A stretch of 64,000 bases of DNA from Lineus longissimus (taxonomy: Eukaryota > Nemertea > Pilidiophora > Heteronemertea > Lineidae): assembly GCF_910592395.1 (NCBI RefSeq), contig NC_088324.1, positions 2,914,001 to 2,978,000 of the forward strand. The letters are read 5' to 3'. Both the position numbers and the translations under genes were made by a program. Of the stretch, positions 7,803 through 14,882 are shown one piece after another (the first letter of the stretch is position 1; each line of letters begins with the position of its first letter). Below the pieces are notes generated by a model. That model was not told the DNA's origin. It saw only the letters and a program-made list of their open reading frames with translations, and did not search any database.

Positions 7803-8993
7803 TCAATTCACTGCAAAGAGTAAATTTCTTTCAAGTCTATTATTCAACTTAATCATCTCGTTTATGATTTCTGTCTGACTACATATGTTAATGTTCTGGT
7901 TCATTCTCATGTTATTATTTAAATTCGATAATCTATCAAGCAGAATCATATTTTCATCACGAAGATAATCCCCGAAATGCTGTGATATCACTATTTTCCA
8001 ATCTGGTATTACATCCTGGTCTCGAAAGACAAACCAGTTTTCACTTCTCATTTTTACCATGAAATCCATTGACCTATCCAATTGATCCTTAAATAGTGTG
8101 TAGTCTACTTTAGCACTCTTCTGTCTGTTTTGTGTTTTAGACATTGGTCTAATGTTAAACCAAGCAAAGCACAGTTCAGGTTTATCTTTGAATTCCTTGA
8201 TTGGTAAGACATGATCCAACTCTTCTTCTACTATTCGAACTCTGTTCTCGGGACTTTGTCCTATTGGAGATAGACTCCTCTGGTACTCTAACCACTGTGA
8301 GAAGAAACTGTCTGTACATCCTAGATTGAATGATGAATTACCGGTCGAGCTTTGCTCTCTGGACCTTGTCCTAGTCGGACTTCGTCCTGAGAGCAGAGCT
8401 CGATTACACTCTCCCTTAGAAATGCGGTTTAGACCAACTCTAATTTTGTGTCTGTCTCTATTACCATTTTGGTCAAGGTAATCCTTTTTGTAATATGAAT
8501 TAAAGCATGATCTGCAGTTACCTCTATTTCCGTCTTTACCAAATTCACCATCACTTAGTAATTTATTTTCATAACATTTATTACATCCCTTGATTTTACT
8601 TGAACCACATTCTTTACAGTAATCAAGTAGTTTATTACGCCTGTTCTTTTCAAAATTAATTTCAGGTTTCTTTTCACAGCACTTAACACAATAAATTGTA
8701 GGTTGATTTTCCATGTTTTGATTCATCATATTATTCTGATTTATCATATTATTCTGATTTATCATATTTTGATTTTCCATGTTTTGATTTAAGATAAACT
8801 GATTTATCATATTTGGATTTAACATAATCTGATTTATCATATTTTGATTTAACATATTATTTTGATGCAAATAATACAAAAACTTCTGAATATTCTGATT
8901 CATCATATTATCATGATTCATCATATTATTCTGATTCATCATACCATTTTGATTCATCATACCATTTTGATTATGAAATATTGCTCCATCCAT
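7803..8993 (-). CDS. HNH-nuclease-like zinc protein with Asn/Met repeat N-terminus
   Basis: 396 residues. Residues 1-95 are low-complexity repeats of MNQN/MINQ type. They are followed by CxxC pairs (CVKC, CKEC, CNKC, CRSC) typical of zinc binding (about residues 98-170). An HNH-like motif ELDHVLPIKEF...WFNIRPM...N..K then follows at about residues 265-310, as in nucleases with the beta-beta-alpha metal fold. Two mini-hairpin segments are translated in frame (8343-8405 and 8227-8264). Both peptides are missing from the copy 2 homologue (23319-37199), so they are later insertions. The gene lies between integrase and small genes, so DNA processing during replication or integration is a reasonable guess. 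Confidence 0.6.
   Translation of the reverse strand: MDGAIFHNQNGMMNQNGMMNQNNMMNHDNMMNQNIQKFLYYLHQNNMLNQNMINQIMLNPNMINQFILNQNMENQNMINQNNMINQNNMMNQNMENQPTIYCVKCCEKKPEINFEKNRRNKLLDYCKECGSSKIKGCNKCYENKLLSDGEFGKDGNRGNCRSCFNSYYKKDYLDQNGNRDRHKIRVGLNRISKGECNRALLSGRSPTRTRSREQSSTGNSSFNLGCTDSFFSQWLEYQRSLSPIGQSPENRVRIVEEELDHVLPIKEFKDKPELCFAWFNIRPMSKTQNRQKSAKVDYTLFKDQLDRSMDFMVKMRSENWFVFRDQDVIPDWKIVISQHFGDYLRDENMILLDRLSNLNNNMRMNQNINICSQTEIINEMIKLNNRLERNLLFAVN
8227..8264 (+). repeat. Mini-hairpin repeat in the HNH-like gene
   Basis: Holds GAACTCTGTTC and GGACTTTGTCC. Translated on the minus strand as GQSPENRVR; absent from the copy 2 gene, where flanking residues join directly (about 36900). Confidence 0.85.
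8343..8405 (+). repeat. Double mini-hairpin repeat in the HNH-like gene
   Basis: Holds GAGCTTTGCTC, a GGAC-type stem, GGACTTCGTCC and GAGCAGAGCTC. Encodes about 20 residues on the minus strand (NRALLSGRSPTRTRSREQSS) between SKGEC and TGNS. In copy 2 (about 36796-36845) SKGEC is followed immediately by TGNS. Confidence 0.9.
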
Positions 8994-9628
8994 TTCTTTC
9001 TTTATTTAGTAGGACATTTTTTTTTTTAATTACGTTTTTCGAACTTGTTCTTGTGACATAAGTCACTTTAGAGACTTTATTTCATTTCAATGATTTGATA
9101 TCAGAAACTGGTAACCATTCATTGAACTTATCACTGTAACCCTTCCACTTCACTAATCCGTATTTCTTGCCTTTACTGGTCTTGTACCTTAGGATTTTCT
9201 CGATCTTGTACTCTAGCTGGTCAGGATTAGGAACATAGCTCAATTCCTCTTCATAGAAATATCCTTGAATTTCTTCTTTGTGGTAATCCTCAAGCTGGTA
9301 GACGATAGGGTGAGTAAAGATGATCTGTTTGATTTGGAACACCTCCTCAGTGTAGTTGGGCATGTAACCTTTACCGAAAATGGACTTGTACTTTGAAATT
9401 CTTACACTGTCACCTATTTTTACTTTGGATCACCAAATGTCTCTTTGAGGTGAAGACCGTAAAGATTGTACCACACTGTTCCTTCGTTTTCCATCTTTCT
9501 GGCGTCTACAGGTTTCATACCTATTGATGAGTGAAATGTGTTATTGTAGCCGCTGACCAGGTCATCCAGAACGTCAATCCACTTGTCAGTCTCCTTAGCG
9601 GTGAAATAACGCCACATTTTTTCTTTAA

Positions 9629-10381
9629 CCCTTAAAGCGCCGAATTAACAAAATCATATTACCCCTGAGCGCCGAATTAACCGAGCATTTTTGAAAATGA
9701 TTAATAACAACGTTATTTTTGTTACAAACACCATGGAATGTACTGATGATTTTATACAAATGGTAATTCCCGTCGATTTTTGTGACATTTCCCGCCAAAA
9801 TTTACTAATTAGGGGTTAATTAGTGCAAATACCCATAATCAACAAAAATATGGCCAGAACATACCTCCATCAGCTTTTTATACCTCCCTTGGTATTTTAA
9901 TATGAAGTCTGGGTCTAAATACATCGTTTCCATCCGATTCCTGGTCGAAGCATCCGTCTAATTAGTCGTAGCAGCGCTAATTACTCCTGATGACGTCATT
10001 CCCGCGAAAATGGGGCTTCAAGTTTTTGATAAAATACTCAAAAGCTTGTATAGAAACTTGAAATTTGTTCGATGCCATTTTGTGCTAAGCATCACTGTCG
10101 AAGTACCAAAGAGCGTACATGCACACTCACTGCCATCTCTTAGCAGACAGGTGGAACTAAATGTCTGCTGTCGACGATCGTCGCCTCTGGCGCTTTCCCC
10201 CTTATGTCGACGATCGTCGCCTCTGGCGCTTTCCCCCTTATGTCGACGATCGTCGCCTCTGGCGCTTTCCCCCTTATGTCGACGATCGTCGCCTCTGGCG
10301 CTTTCCCCCTTATGTCGACGATCGTCGCCTCTGGCGCTTTCCCCCTTATGTCGACGATCGTCGCCTCTGGCGCTTTAAGGG
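9629..10381. mobile_element. Non-autonomous piggyBac-type element (TTAA target duplication)
   Basis: Bounded by TTAA on both sides (9625-9628 and 10382-10385). Ends CCCTTAAAGCGCC and GGCGCTTTAAGGG are perfect terminal inverted repeats. Starting with CCC and using TTAA targets is diagnostic of piggyBac-type elements. There is no transposase. A subterminal near-repeat of the end (GAGCGCCGAATTAAC, about 9667) is present at the left, and 36-bp tandem repeats fill the right side. It sits in the virus integrase gene. Confidence 0.88.
10167..10381 (+). repeat. 36-bp tandem repeats, six copies, inside the MITE
   Basis: Unit begins GTCGACGATCGTCGCCTCTG and contains the palindrome CGACGATCGTCG. Five complete units are followed by a last one that runs into the terminal inverted repeat, so the unit's GGCGCTTT is itself part of the element end. 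Open frames across this block are by-products of the 36-base period. Confidence 0.95.
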
Positions 10382-10823
10382 TTAAGGGTTCTATTGAATC
10401 TCTCTACTACTGCTGCCTTCTTGTCAGATTTTGTGGAGAACCAGTCTATGTCATTTTCTGTTAAAAGTTCCTTGAAGTGTTTGTTGTAAAATTCTTTACC
10501 GTCATCAAACTGGATTTTCGTTGGTTTTGCTTCCTCAAATATCACTTTAAATGCATCTCTGATTTCTTCTCCCCTCTTACTCTTAACTGCTAGAGCCCAA
10601 GAAAAACGACTAAATAGATCTATGACTGTTAAAATGAATCTGTTGCCTTTATTTTGTTTCTCGAATTTTTGCATGTCAACCAGATCTGCTTGCCATTGTT
10701 GATCGATGTACGATACCATTGTCTTCCTGAAGGTGAATTTCTTAATGGCCGGTTTGTGTAGTTGATGAGTTGGTAGTGTTTCTAGAAATTCTTTCACTTC
10801 TTTTTGTTTAATAAGTTTTCCTG

Positions 10824-10880
10824 AGCGGGACTTTGTCCCTAACAACGAAGTTGTGCTCTGCTCTCGTGACGAAGTCATAT
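10824..10880 (+). repeat. Mini-hairpin repeats in the integrase gene
   Basis: Holds GGACTTTGTCC, AACAACGAAGTTGT and diverged GAGC/GACGAAGTC stems. Read on the minus strand it encodes about 20 residues (TSSREQSTTSLLGTKSRSG) that are missing at the same point of the copy 2 integrase (about 22270-22310). Confidence 0.85.
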
Positions 10881-10986
10881 CTTCCTTGACCTGTTTCCAG
10901 ATTTTACTCAAAGAACTGTAAGCCACGGGACTCTCGGGGTTGTAGTACAAATCCCTTAGATACTGTTGTGTGTCATCCTTTACATC

Positions 10987-10996
10987 CATTTAAATG
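10987..10996. promoter_or_regulatory. Shared divergent start CATTTAAATG
   Basis: The integrase (minus) and ATPase (plus) start codons are separated by only TTAA, so a single ten-base palindrome holds both. The same CATTTAAATG occurs at the same gene boundary in copy 2 (22142-22151). No room exists for separate 5' untranslated regions, so each promoter must lie inside the neighbouring gene or transcripts must be nearly leaderless. Confidence 0.7.
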
Positions 10997-11614
10997 AGTG
11001 AAGTATTTATTTACGAGCCACACAATATGTTAATTTCTGGTGTTACCAATTGTGGTAAGACATATTTTGCCCTTGACCTCTTAGAAAAGGAGTATCGGCA
11101 CAAGTTCCAGAACATAGTCATTTTCTGTCCAACATATTTCAACAATAAGACATATGAAAGGAAATGGATTTACCAAGACAAGAACGTCTACATAGTTAAT
11201 CCCGAAGCTGTGGCCAGTAATTTGGACCTTGTGCTTCAGTTTGCTACTCTGACCTTTGCTGGTTCTAACACATTATTCCTCATTGATGACTGTGCTAATT
11301 TGAGAGACACAAAAAAGAAGGTGTCCGAGTTATGTAATCTTGCCTTTTCCGGCAGGCACTACAATCTCACTGTTTGGTTACTAGTTCAGAAGTACAATTC
11401 AGTTGTTAAGGACTACAGAGAGAACATAAGAATTTTAGTATTATTTTTTAATAAGGATGAATCAGCCATGAAAGATGCCTTAGAAGAAAACAGTGTTATT
11501 CCTAAGGAGAAAAGACAGTACTACATAGAAGAACTTAAGATGAAAAAAGGATCAAAACTGATCATTAGACTACAACATCCATTTGGATTTACTCTTTCAC
11601 ATCAAAAATCTTAG
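10994..11614 (+). CDS. FtsK/HerA-type genome packaging ATPase
   Basis: 206 residues. Walker A is GVTNCGKT at residues 16-23 and Walker B is TLFLIDDCA at about 93-101, followed by the sensor-like region SGRHYNLTVWLLVQ. Size and motifs fit the A32-like packaging ATPases of Polintons and related viruses, which pump the genome into the capsid. Intact reading frame. It converges with and overlaps the minus-strand membrane protein at 11611-12069 by four bases. A short fragment of the homologous gene begins copy 2 (about 22104-22144, minus). Confidence 0.85.
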   Translation: MSEVFIYEPHNMLISGVTNCGKTYFALDLLEKEYRHKFQNIVIFCPTYFNNKTYERKWIYQDKNVYIVNPEAVASNLDLVLQFATLTFAGSNTLFLIDDCANLRDTKKKVSELCNLAFSGRHYNLTVWLLVQKYNSVVKDYRENIRILVLFFNKDESAMKDALEENSVIPKEKRQYYIEELKMKKGSKLIIRLQHPFGFTLSHQKS

Positions 11615-12069
11615 TCCCGCTTCTCATCAGTTGTCTTAGTCTTTCTAACCCTAGTAAAATAATAAATTATTAACCCTAAACCACTAAGTCCTAGGATAAT
11701 CCATAGGTACTCGTATTTCTTCATTTCATCACTAGGTTGGTAGTAATCACTTAATTGTGGTCGCTGAGGTAGTACAATAGTTCTTTCTGGATGTAAATGA
11801 TTGTAAACAGTAAGTGCTGAATCAGTATTGTTAAAATCAATAGAAGCGTCTCTTTCTCTCTTTAATTCAAGATTAACGAAGTCAATGGTACTTTTCCTAT
11901 GCTCATCCCATTCTGTGGAGGCCTTCTGTAATTGCTCCTGAGCCAAATCAAGTCTTTTCACTTCAGTCTCATAACCGTTTTTGTCTAGTTTTTTAAAAAG
12001 GTAACCGGATCCAGTGAATGCTAATCCATTGATTATTGCAGATCCAAATAACATGCCAATGCCAGCCAT
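11611..12069 (-). CDS. Two-helix membrane protein of the element
   Basis: 152 residues, ATG at 12069 behind GAAATTAAATGG. A glycine-rich hydrophobic N-terminus (MAGIGMLFGSAIINGLAF), a charged coiled middle (about residues 30-85), and a second strong transmembrane segment at about 122-139 (LWIILGLSGLGLIIYYF) with a basic tail. Located between the ATPase and capsid-region genes; probably a minor structural protein, but no family recognised. Confidence 0.6.
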   Translation of the reverse strand: MAGIGMLFGSAIINGLAFTGSGYLFKKLDKNGYETEVKRLDLAQEQLQKASTEWDEHRKSTIDFVNLELKRERDASIDFNNTDSALTVYNHLHPERTIVLPQRPQLSDYYQPSDEMKKYEYLWIILGLSGLGLIIYYFTRVRKTKTTDEKRD

Positions 12070-12091
12070 TTAATTTCAACGAATTTTAATT

Positions 12092-12859
12092 TCAATGATG
12101 TGTCGCTGAGAGCATAGCTCGAGTTAATACCAATTGGTACTGTACATTATGACCATTAAGATCGATGATGTCACCTTTTTCATCAGTTAAGCGAATATTC
12201 AGCTTATTGAATCTTGGTTTACAGGGAATTGCTATTGGTTTCTCAAATGTGTATGCTATTAAATCTCCAAAATTAGCTTCCTTTATTGGTCTTGTTGTTA
12301 GCACATCAGATGCTTCACCATTACTTAATACACTATTAGATTCGATTATGTCACAGTGAAAAACAAAATGGTTAATTGGTCTAAAATTGATGGGTTTCTC
12401 GCTTACAACATCATCCTTACTTTTATTGTCTAAAGGGTAAGGCCATTCTGATTTCATGCCAAATAATTCATTACTTTTACCAAGAAAATAGATCTGATAA
12501 TGCGCCTCATTTTTTCTCTTTAGGAAGTGTAAGATGGCCTTACCTGTTGGTTCTTCAAGGTCAAATCTGACAGCACCTCTACTCATACTATTTTCTTTCA
12601 ACTTATCCGCAAATACTTTTGAAAAGCTCTGTAGGTCATAGAGACCATCTGGTAGCGTAATCTCTGCCACATCAAACCCCTTAACTTTGATTCGGTTATT
12701 CTCCCTGGCTGCACTTATGTTGTAGAATGTACAAGGTATTACTGCAAAAGTTAAAGTGATGCTACATGCATCCTGAATTTCAGTCTTGAGATTGACTGTT
12801 AAATCACTTGAACTCTGATCTGGATAGTCACTTGAATCTATGTTCATTACAGTAATCAT
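12092..12859 (-). CDS. Penton-like structural protein candidate 2
   Basis: 255 residues, ATG at 12859 behind AAGTAAATG. Rich in predicted beta strands, with the C-terminal pattern KLNIRLTDEKGDIIDLNG..VQYQLVL shared with the protein at 1903-2853. Flanked by the candidate capsid gene and small membrane protein genes, the position where Polinton-type elements keep their penton. The last residues TRAMLSATHH derive from a mini-hairpin fragment (12102-12124). Assignment rests on context and the shared motif; could instead be another vertex or fibre-type protein. Confidence 0.5.
   Translation of the reverse strand: MITVMNIDSSDYPDQSSSDLTVNLKTEIQDACSITLTFAVIPCTFYNISAARENNRIKVKGFDVAEITLPDGLYDLQSFSKVFADKLKENSMSRGAVRFDLEEPTGKAILHFLKRKNEAHYQIYFLGKSNELFGMKSEWPYPLDNKSKDDVVSEKPINFRPINHFVFHCDIIESNSVLSNGEASDVLTTRPIKEANFGDLIAYTFEKPIAIPCKPRFNKLNIRLTDEKGDIIDLNGHNVQYQLVLTRAMLSATHH
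12102..12124 (+). repeat. Mini-hairpin repeat at the 3' end of the penton-like gene
   Basis: Contains GAGAGCATAGCTCGAG. It supplies the C-terminal residues of the minus-strand gene 12092-12859. Confidence 0.85.
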
Positions 12860-12916
12860 TTACTTAAGCAAATTTTCGTTTTCAAATTTACCTTTTATCA
12901 AATAAGTAAATTATTC

Positions 12917-13153
12917 TTACTTCATAATATTTCTGGGTAGGATTCCTTGATCGTAAAGGTACTCTAATGTTCCATTACTAATAGCTACAGTTCCGCCCAG
13001 TTTAAGAATTTCCTCTAGGTTGGCCTGACTTGGGGGACCAATATTGATTCTCAAGAACCTTTTCAGTAACATAGAGTAACCAATTGTTGTTGATGCCAAC
13101 AGTAAACTTTGATACAGTGTATTTATGATATCTTTCTTTCCTGGTGTATCCAT
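12917..13153 (-). CDS. Small hydrophobic element protein
   Basis: 78 residues, ATG at 13153 behind AAGTAATTAAATGG. A hydrophobic helix (LYQSLLLASTTIGYSMLLKRF, residues about 12-31) is followed by a second amphipathic region with LEEILKLGGTVAISNGTL. Lies between the capsid and penton-like genes on the same strand. Likely a minor virion or membrane protein; no named family recognised. Confidence 0.55.
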   Translation of the reverse strand: MDTPGKKDIINTLYQSLLLASTTIGYSMLLKRFLRINIGPPSQANLEEILKLGGTVAISNGTLEYLYDQGILPRNIMK

Positions 13154-13200
13154 TTAATTACTTAGAAAATCACTAGTAAAACTCATTTATCTAGTATTCA

Positions 13201-13285
13201 GTGCTGGAGTGAACTTTTGTTCTTGCAACACCTCAGTGTTGGAGCGAACTTTGTTCTTGCAACACCTCAGTGCTGGAGTGAAGCA
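13201..13285 (+). repeat. Variant hairpin repeats between capsid genes
   Basis: Two and a half copies of a unit with GAACTTTGTTC (or GAACTTTTGTTC) plus CAACACCTCAGTG.TGGAG. The GAAC/GTTC stem matches the mini-hairpin family, but the partner sequence differs, so this is a distinct subfamily. It overlaps the last codons of the capsid gene. Confidence 0.85.
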
Positions 13286-14523
13286 ATCTGAGAATTCTGG
13301 ATGTTTACCTGGGCGTCAGAAACCACGAATATGTGCATTTTGTATGGTCCCTTTCCAGATTTCTTTGTAATAGATAATTGAATACCATCTTTTGTGTTCT
13401 GGAGCTTCTTTCCTGATCCGTGTAGACGATTATCTTCAGAAGTTCTCAGGTCCAACCATAAACCATAGTGATTAGAATCACCATAGTATTTCTCCATGGT
13501 CATGTTACAGTCATGAGTTTTCTTCAAATCTTCAGACATAAAATGTTTCTTGATCTCCTCCCATTGATCCATCATTCTCATTCCTTCTGGGAACACCTGA
13601 TTGGCAACACCCTCTATTGTGATCTGCACTTTACTTATGTTAGGGTTTTCAAACTTCTCTGAATCTCTAGCTCCATCTACATAGTCAGACACAAATAGTA
13701 ATAATAATCCTTTAATAGACATTCTTGGAAAGTTGATGTTCTCATTAATTAGTGTTTCATTAGCAGTAACATTGACTGTCTTAAAATGGTCTACCCAATC
13801 ATAAAATATTGAGAATCCAGAATTGTACTTGTTACTCAATTGACTAGCAATCATCTTATTAGTAACCGTGTCGTATTCAAAACAAATATTTTCAAATTTG
13901 TAGCCCATGCTAGCTGTGGTTGTGGTGACTATGATTTCCTCCTTTGGTGCTAAAGTTATTACAATAATCACATCTTCTTGAATTGGAAACTTGTAAAATG
14001 GAGCATGATGATGGAATAGTTCAAAATCTAATGGTATTTTGTACTTCTTGTCAAACACTTTCTTTAAAGTCTTTTCATTAGCTGTTTCTCCAGTGACATC
14101 AGCTTCAGCGACTCCTGATCTTAATTCTCTAAGATTTTTTGACTGAATACCCTGAAAAACTCTATCATTTCTTTCTTCTTCTGTAAACCACAGATCTTTA
14201 AATGTAGAATAATGACTGTATTTGTCAAGGTCAAATATCTGCTCTGTTCCCCACTTAACCACCATCTTTGAAATCAGGTTTCTACCAAGATTATTTACAA
14301 CACTATTTTTAGAATCACCAGAAATGGTTACATCAGCAGACAGATAAAGAGATTTAGGTACAAAGAATGTATTCTCTCGCAATGCCGGTATTCTAACATA
14401 CAGTGTTTCTTTGGGGTTAGCAGATGATGGGTTATGAGTAATGATATGATGCTGCCTCTCAGCTTTCAAACCAAGTGGAATCTTATGTGCCCTTTCGGTA
14501 TTTAATAAATATCCTGTTGCCAT
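13267..14523 (-). CDS. Candidate major capsid protein
   Basis: 418 residues, ATG at 14523 behind an AT-rich leader. The largest intact protein of the structural block, with alternating beta-strand and loop pattern, an early NPKETLYVRIP segment and a long FYDWVDHF..VTANETLINENINFP region. Position next to penton-like and membrane proteins and downstream of the ATPase, and its size, suggest the major capsid protein. It is shorter than the classic Polinton hexon-like capsid, so it may represent another jelly-roll lineage. No residues prove the role; assignment is from gene order and general character. Confidence 0.5.
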   Translation of the reverse strand: MATGYLLNTERAHKIPLGLKAERQHHIITHNPSSANPKETLYVRIPALRENTFFVPKSLYLSADVTISGDSKNSVVNNLGRNLISKMVVKWGTEQIFDLDKYSHYSTFKDLWFTEEERNDRVFQGIQSKNLRELRSGVAEADVTGETANEKTLKKVFDKKYKIPLDFELFHHHAPFYKFPIQEDVIIVITLAPKEEIIVTTTTASMGYKFENICFEYDTVTNKMIASQLSNKYNSGFSIFYDWVDHFKTVNVTANETLINENINFPRMSIKGLLLLFVSDYVDGARDSEKFENPNISKVQITIEGVANQVFPEGMRMMDQWEEIKKHFMSEDLKKTHDCNMTMEKYYGDSNHYGLWLDLRTSEDNRLHGSGKKLQNTKDGIQLSITKKSGKGPYKMHIFVVSDAQVNIQNSQIASLQH

Positions 14524-14586
14524 TTTCTATTTATTTACTAGTAAAATTATGTGGCACTCATTTCGCAAACGTAGTAATCAATAAGA

Positions 14587-14671
14587 TTCTCTTAGAAGAG
14601 AATAACTAGGTCATTGGATCTCTTCTAAGAGAATATCTAGGTCAGATTGATTGGATTCTCTTCTAAGAGAG
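14587..14671 (+). repeat. Three spaced near-palindromes upstream of the capsid gene
   Basis: CTCTTAGAAGAG at about 14589, then CTCTTCTAAGAG at about 14620 and again at about 14657, spaced 31-37 bases. The first is the reverse complement of the others. They lie within 150 bases upstream of the capsid start, so they could be operator-like sites or the remains of an element terminus. Confidence 0.7.
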
Positions 14672-14751
14672 TCACAACTAGAAAGTAGAGTATGATACTG
14701 AGTCGATATTTTGTTAAAGCTGACATGATGATTTCTACAGTAATTTCATTG

Positions 14752-14882
14752 AAGAATATATGTATTGTGGTGTCTGGTTCTTAGGGGTTTCTAAGCTATT
14801 TTGAGACAAAAAGGCCTGTAAGGGCTTTTGTTAAAATAGCTTAGAATTACCTAGATTCCTACCACCACAATACATATATTCT
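14752..14882. repeat. Foldback element at the broken end of the second polymerase
   Basis: AGAATATATGTATTGTGGTG at 14752-14771 is mirrored by its reverse complement at 14863-14882. Inside, CTAAGCTATTTT and AAAATAGCTTAG form a second arm pair. The second polymerase frame stops inside the right arm, so this is either an inserted foldback or a rearrangement point that truncated that gene. Confidence 0.8.

Larger units (their letters stand above)
9082..10989 (-). pseudogene. Retroviral-type integrase with chromodomain (interrupted by a piggyBac-type MITE)
   Basis: Minus-strand gene starting at ATG 10989. An N-terminal region precedes an rve (DDE) core with WQADLVDM (first D), IQFDDGKEF (second D) and VVERFNRT (E), and a chromodomain at the C-terminus (LVKWKGYSDKFNEW, 9082-9250). 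This is the Polinton-type integrase, expected to insert the viral genome into host DNA. Breaks: a 753-bp element at 9629-10381 inserted just after the catalytic Glu, and a one-base deletion near 9410-9420 that separates the core from the chromodomain part. A mini-hairpin at 10824-10880 adds about 20 residues absent from the copy 2 gene. It diverges from the ATPase gene with only four bases between start codons. Confidence 0.85.
1..14560. mobile_element. Integrated Polinton/adintovirus-like element, copy 1 (left end outside window)
   Basis: A compact block of about 16 closely packed intronless genes on both strands. They include a family B DNA polymerase, a retroviral-type integrase with chromodomain, a GxTxCGKT packaging ATPase, a candidate capsid protein and penton-like proteins. 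That combination is the hallmark of Polintons/Mavericks and the related adintovirus-type viruses integrated in animal genomes. A syntenic second copy lies inverted at 22.1-38.6 kb. The element is decayed: the polymerase, integrase and one membrane protein gene carry stops, frameshifts or insertions, while most structural genes remain open. Terminal inverted repeats were not found. The left end is outside the window and the right end is placed near 14560 because the next gene belongs to a different, diverged element. Confidence 0.8.

Noticed and set aside
10010-10464. Overlapping open frames of up to 122 codons with repeated units
   Set aside because: They are translations of the 36-bp tandem repeat inside the MITE; a period divisible by three keeps several frames open.
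13267-14523. Firm naming of this gene as hexon-type major capsid
   Set aside because: Shorter than known Polinton hexon-like capsids and no diagnostic motif; left as a candidate.
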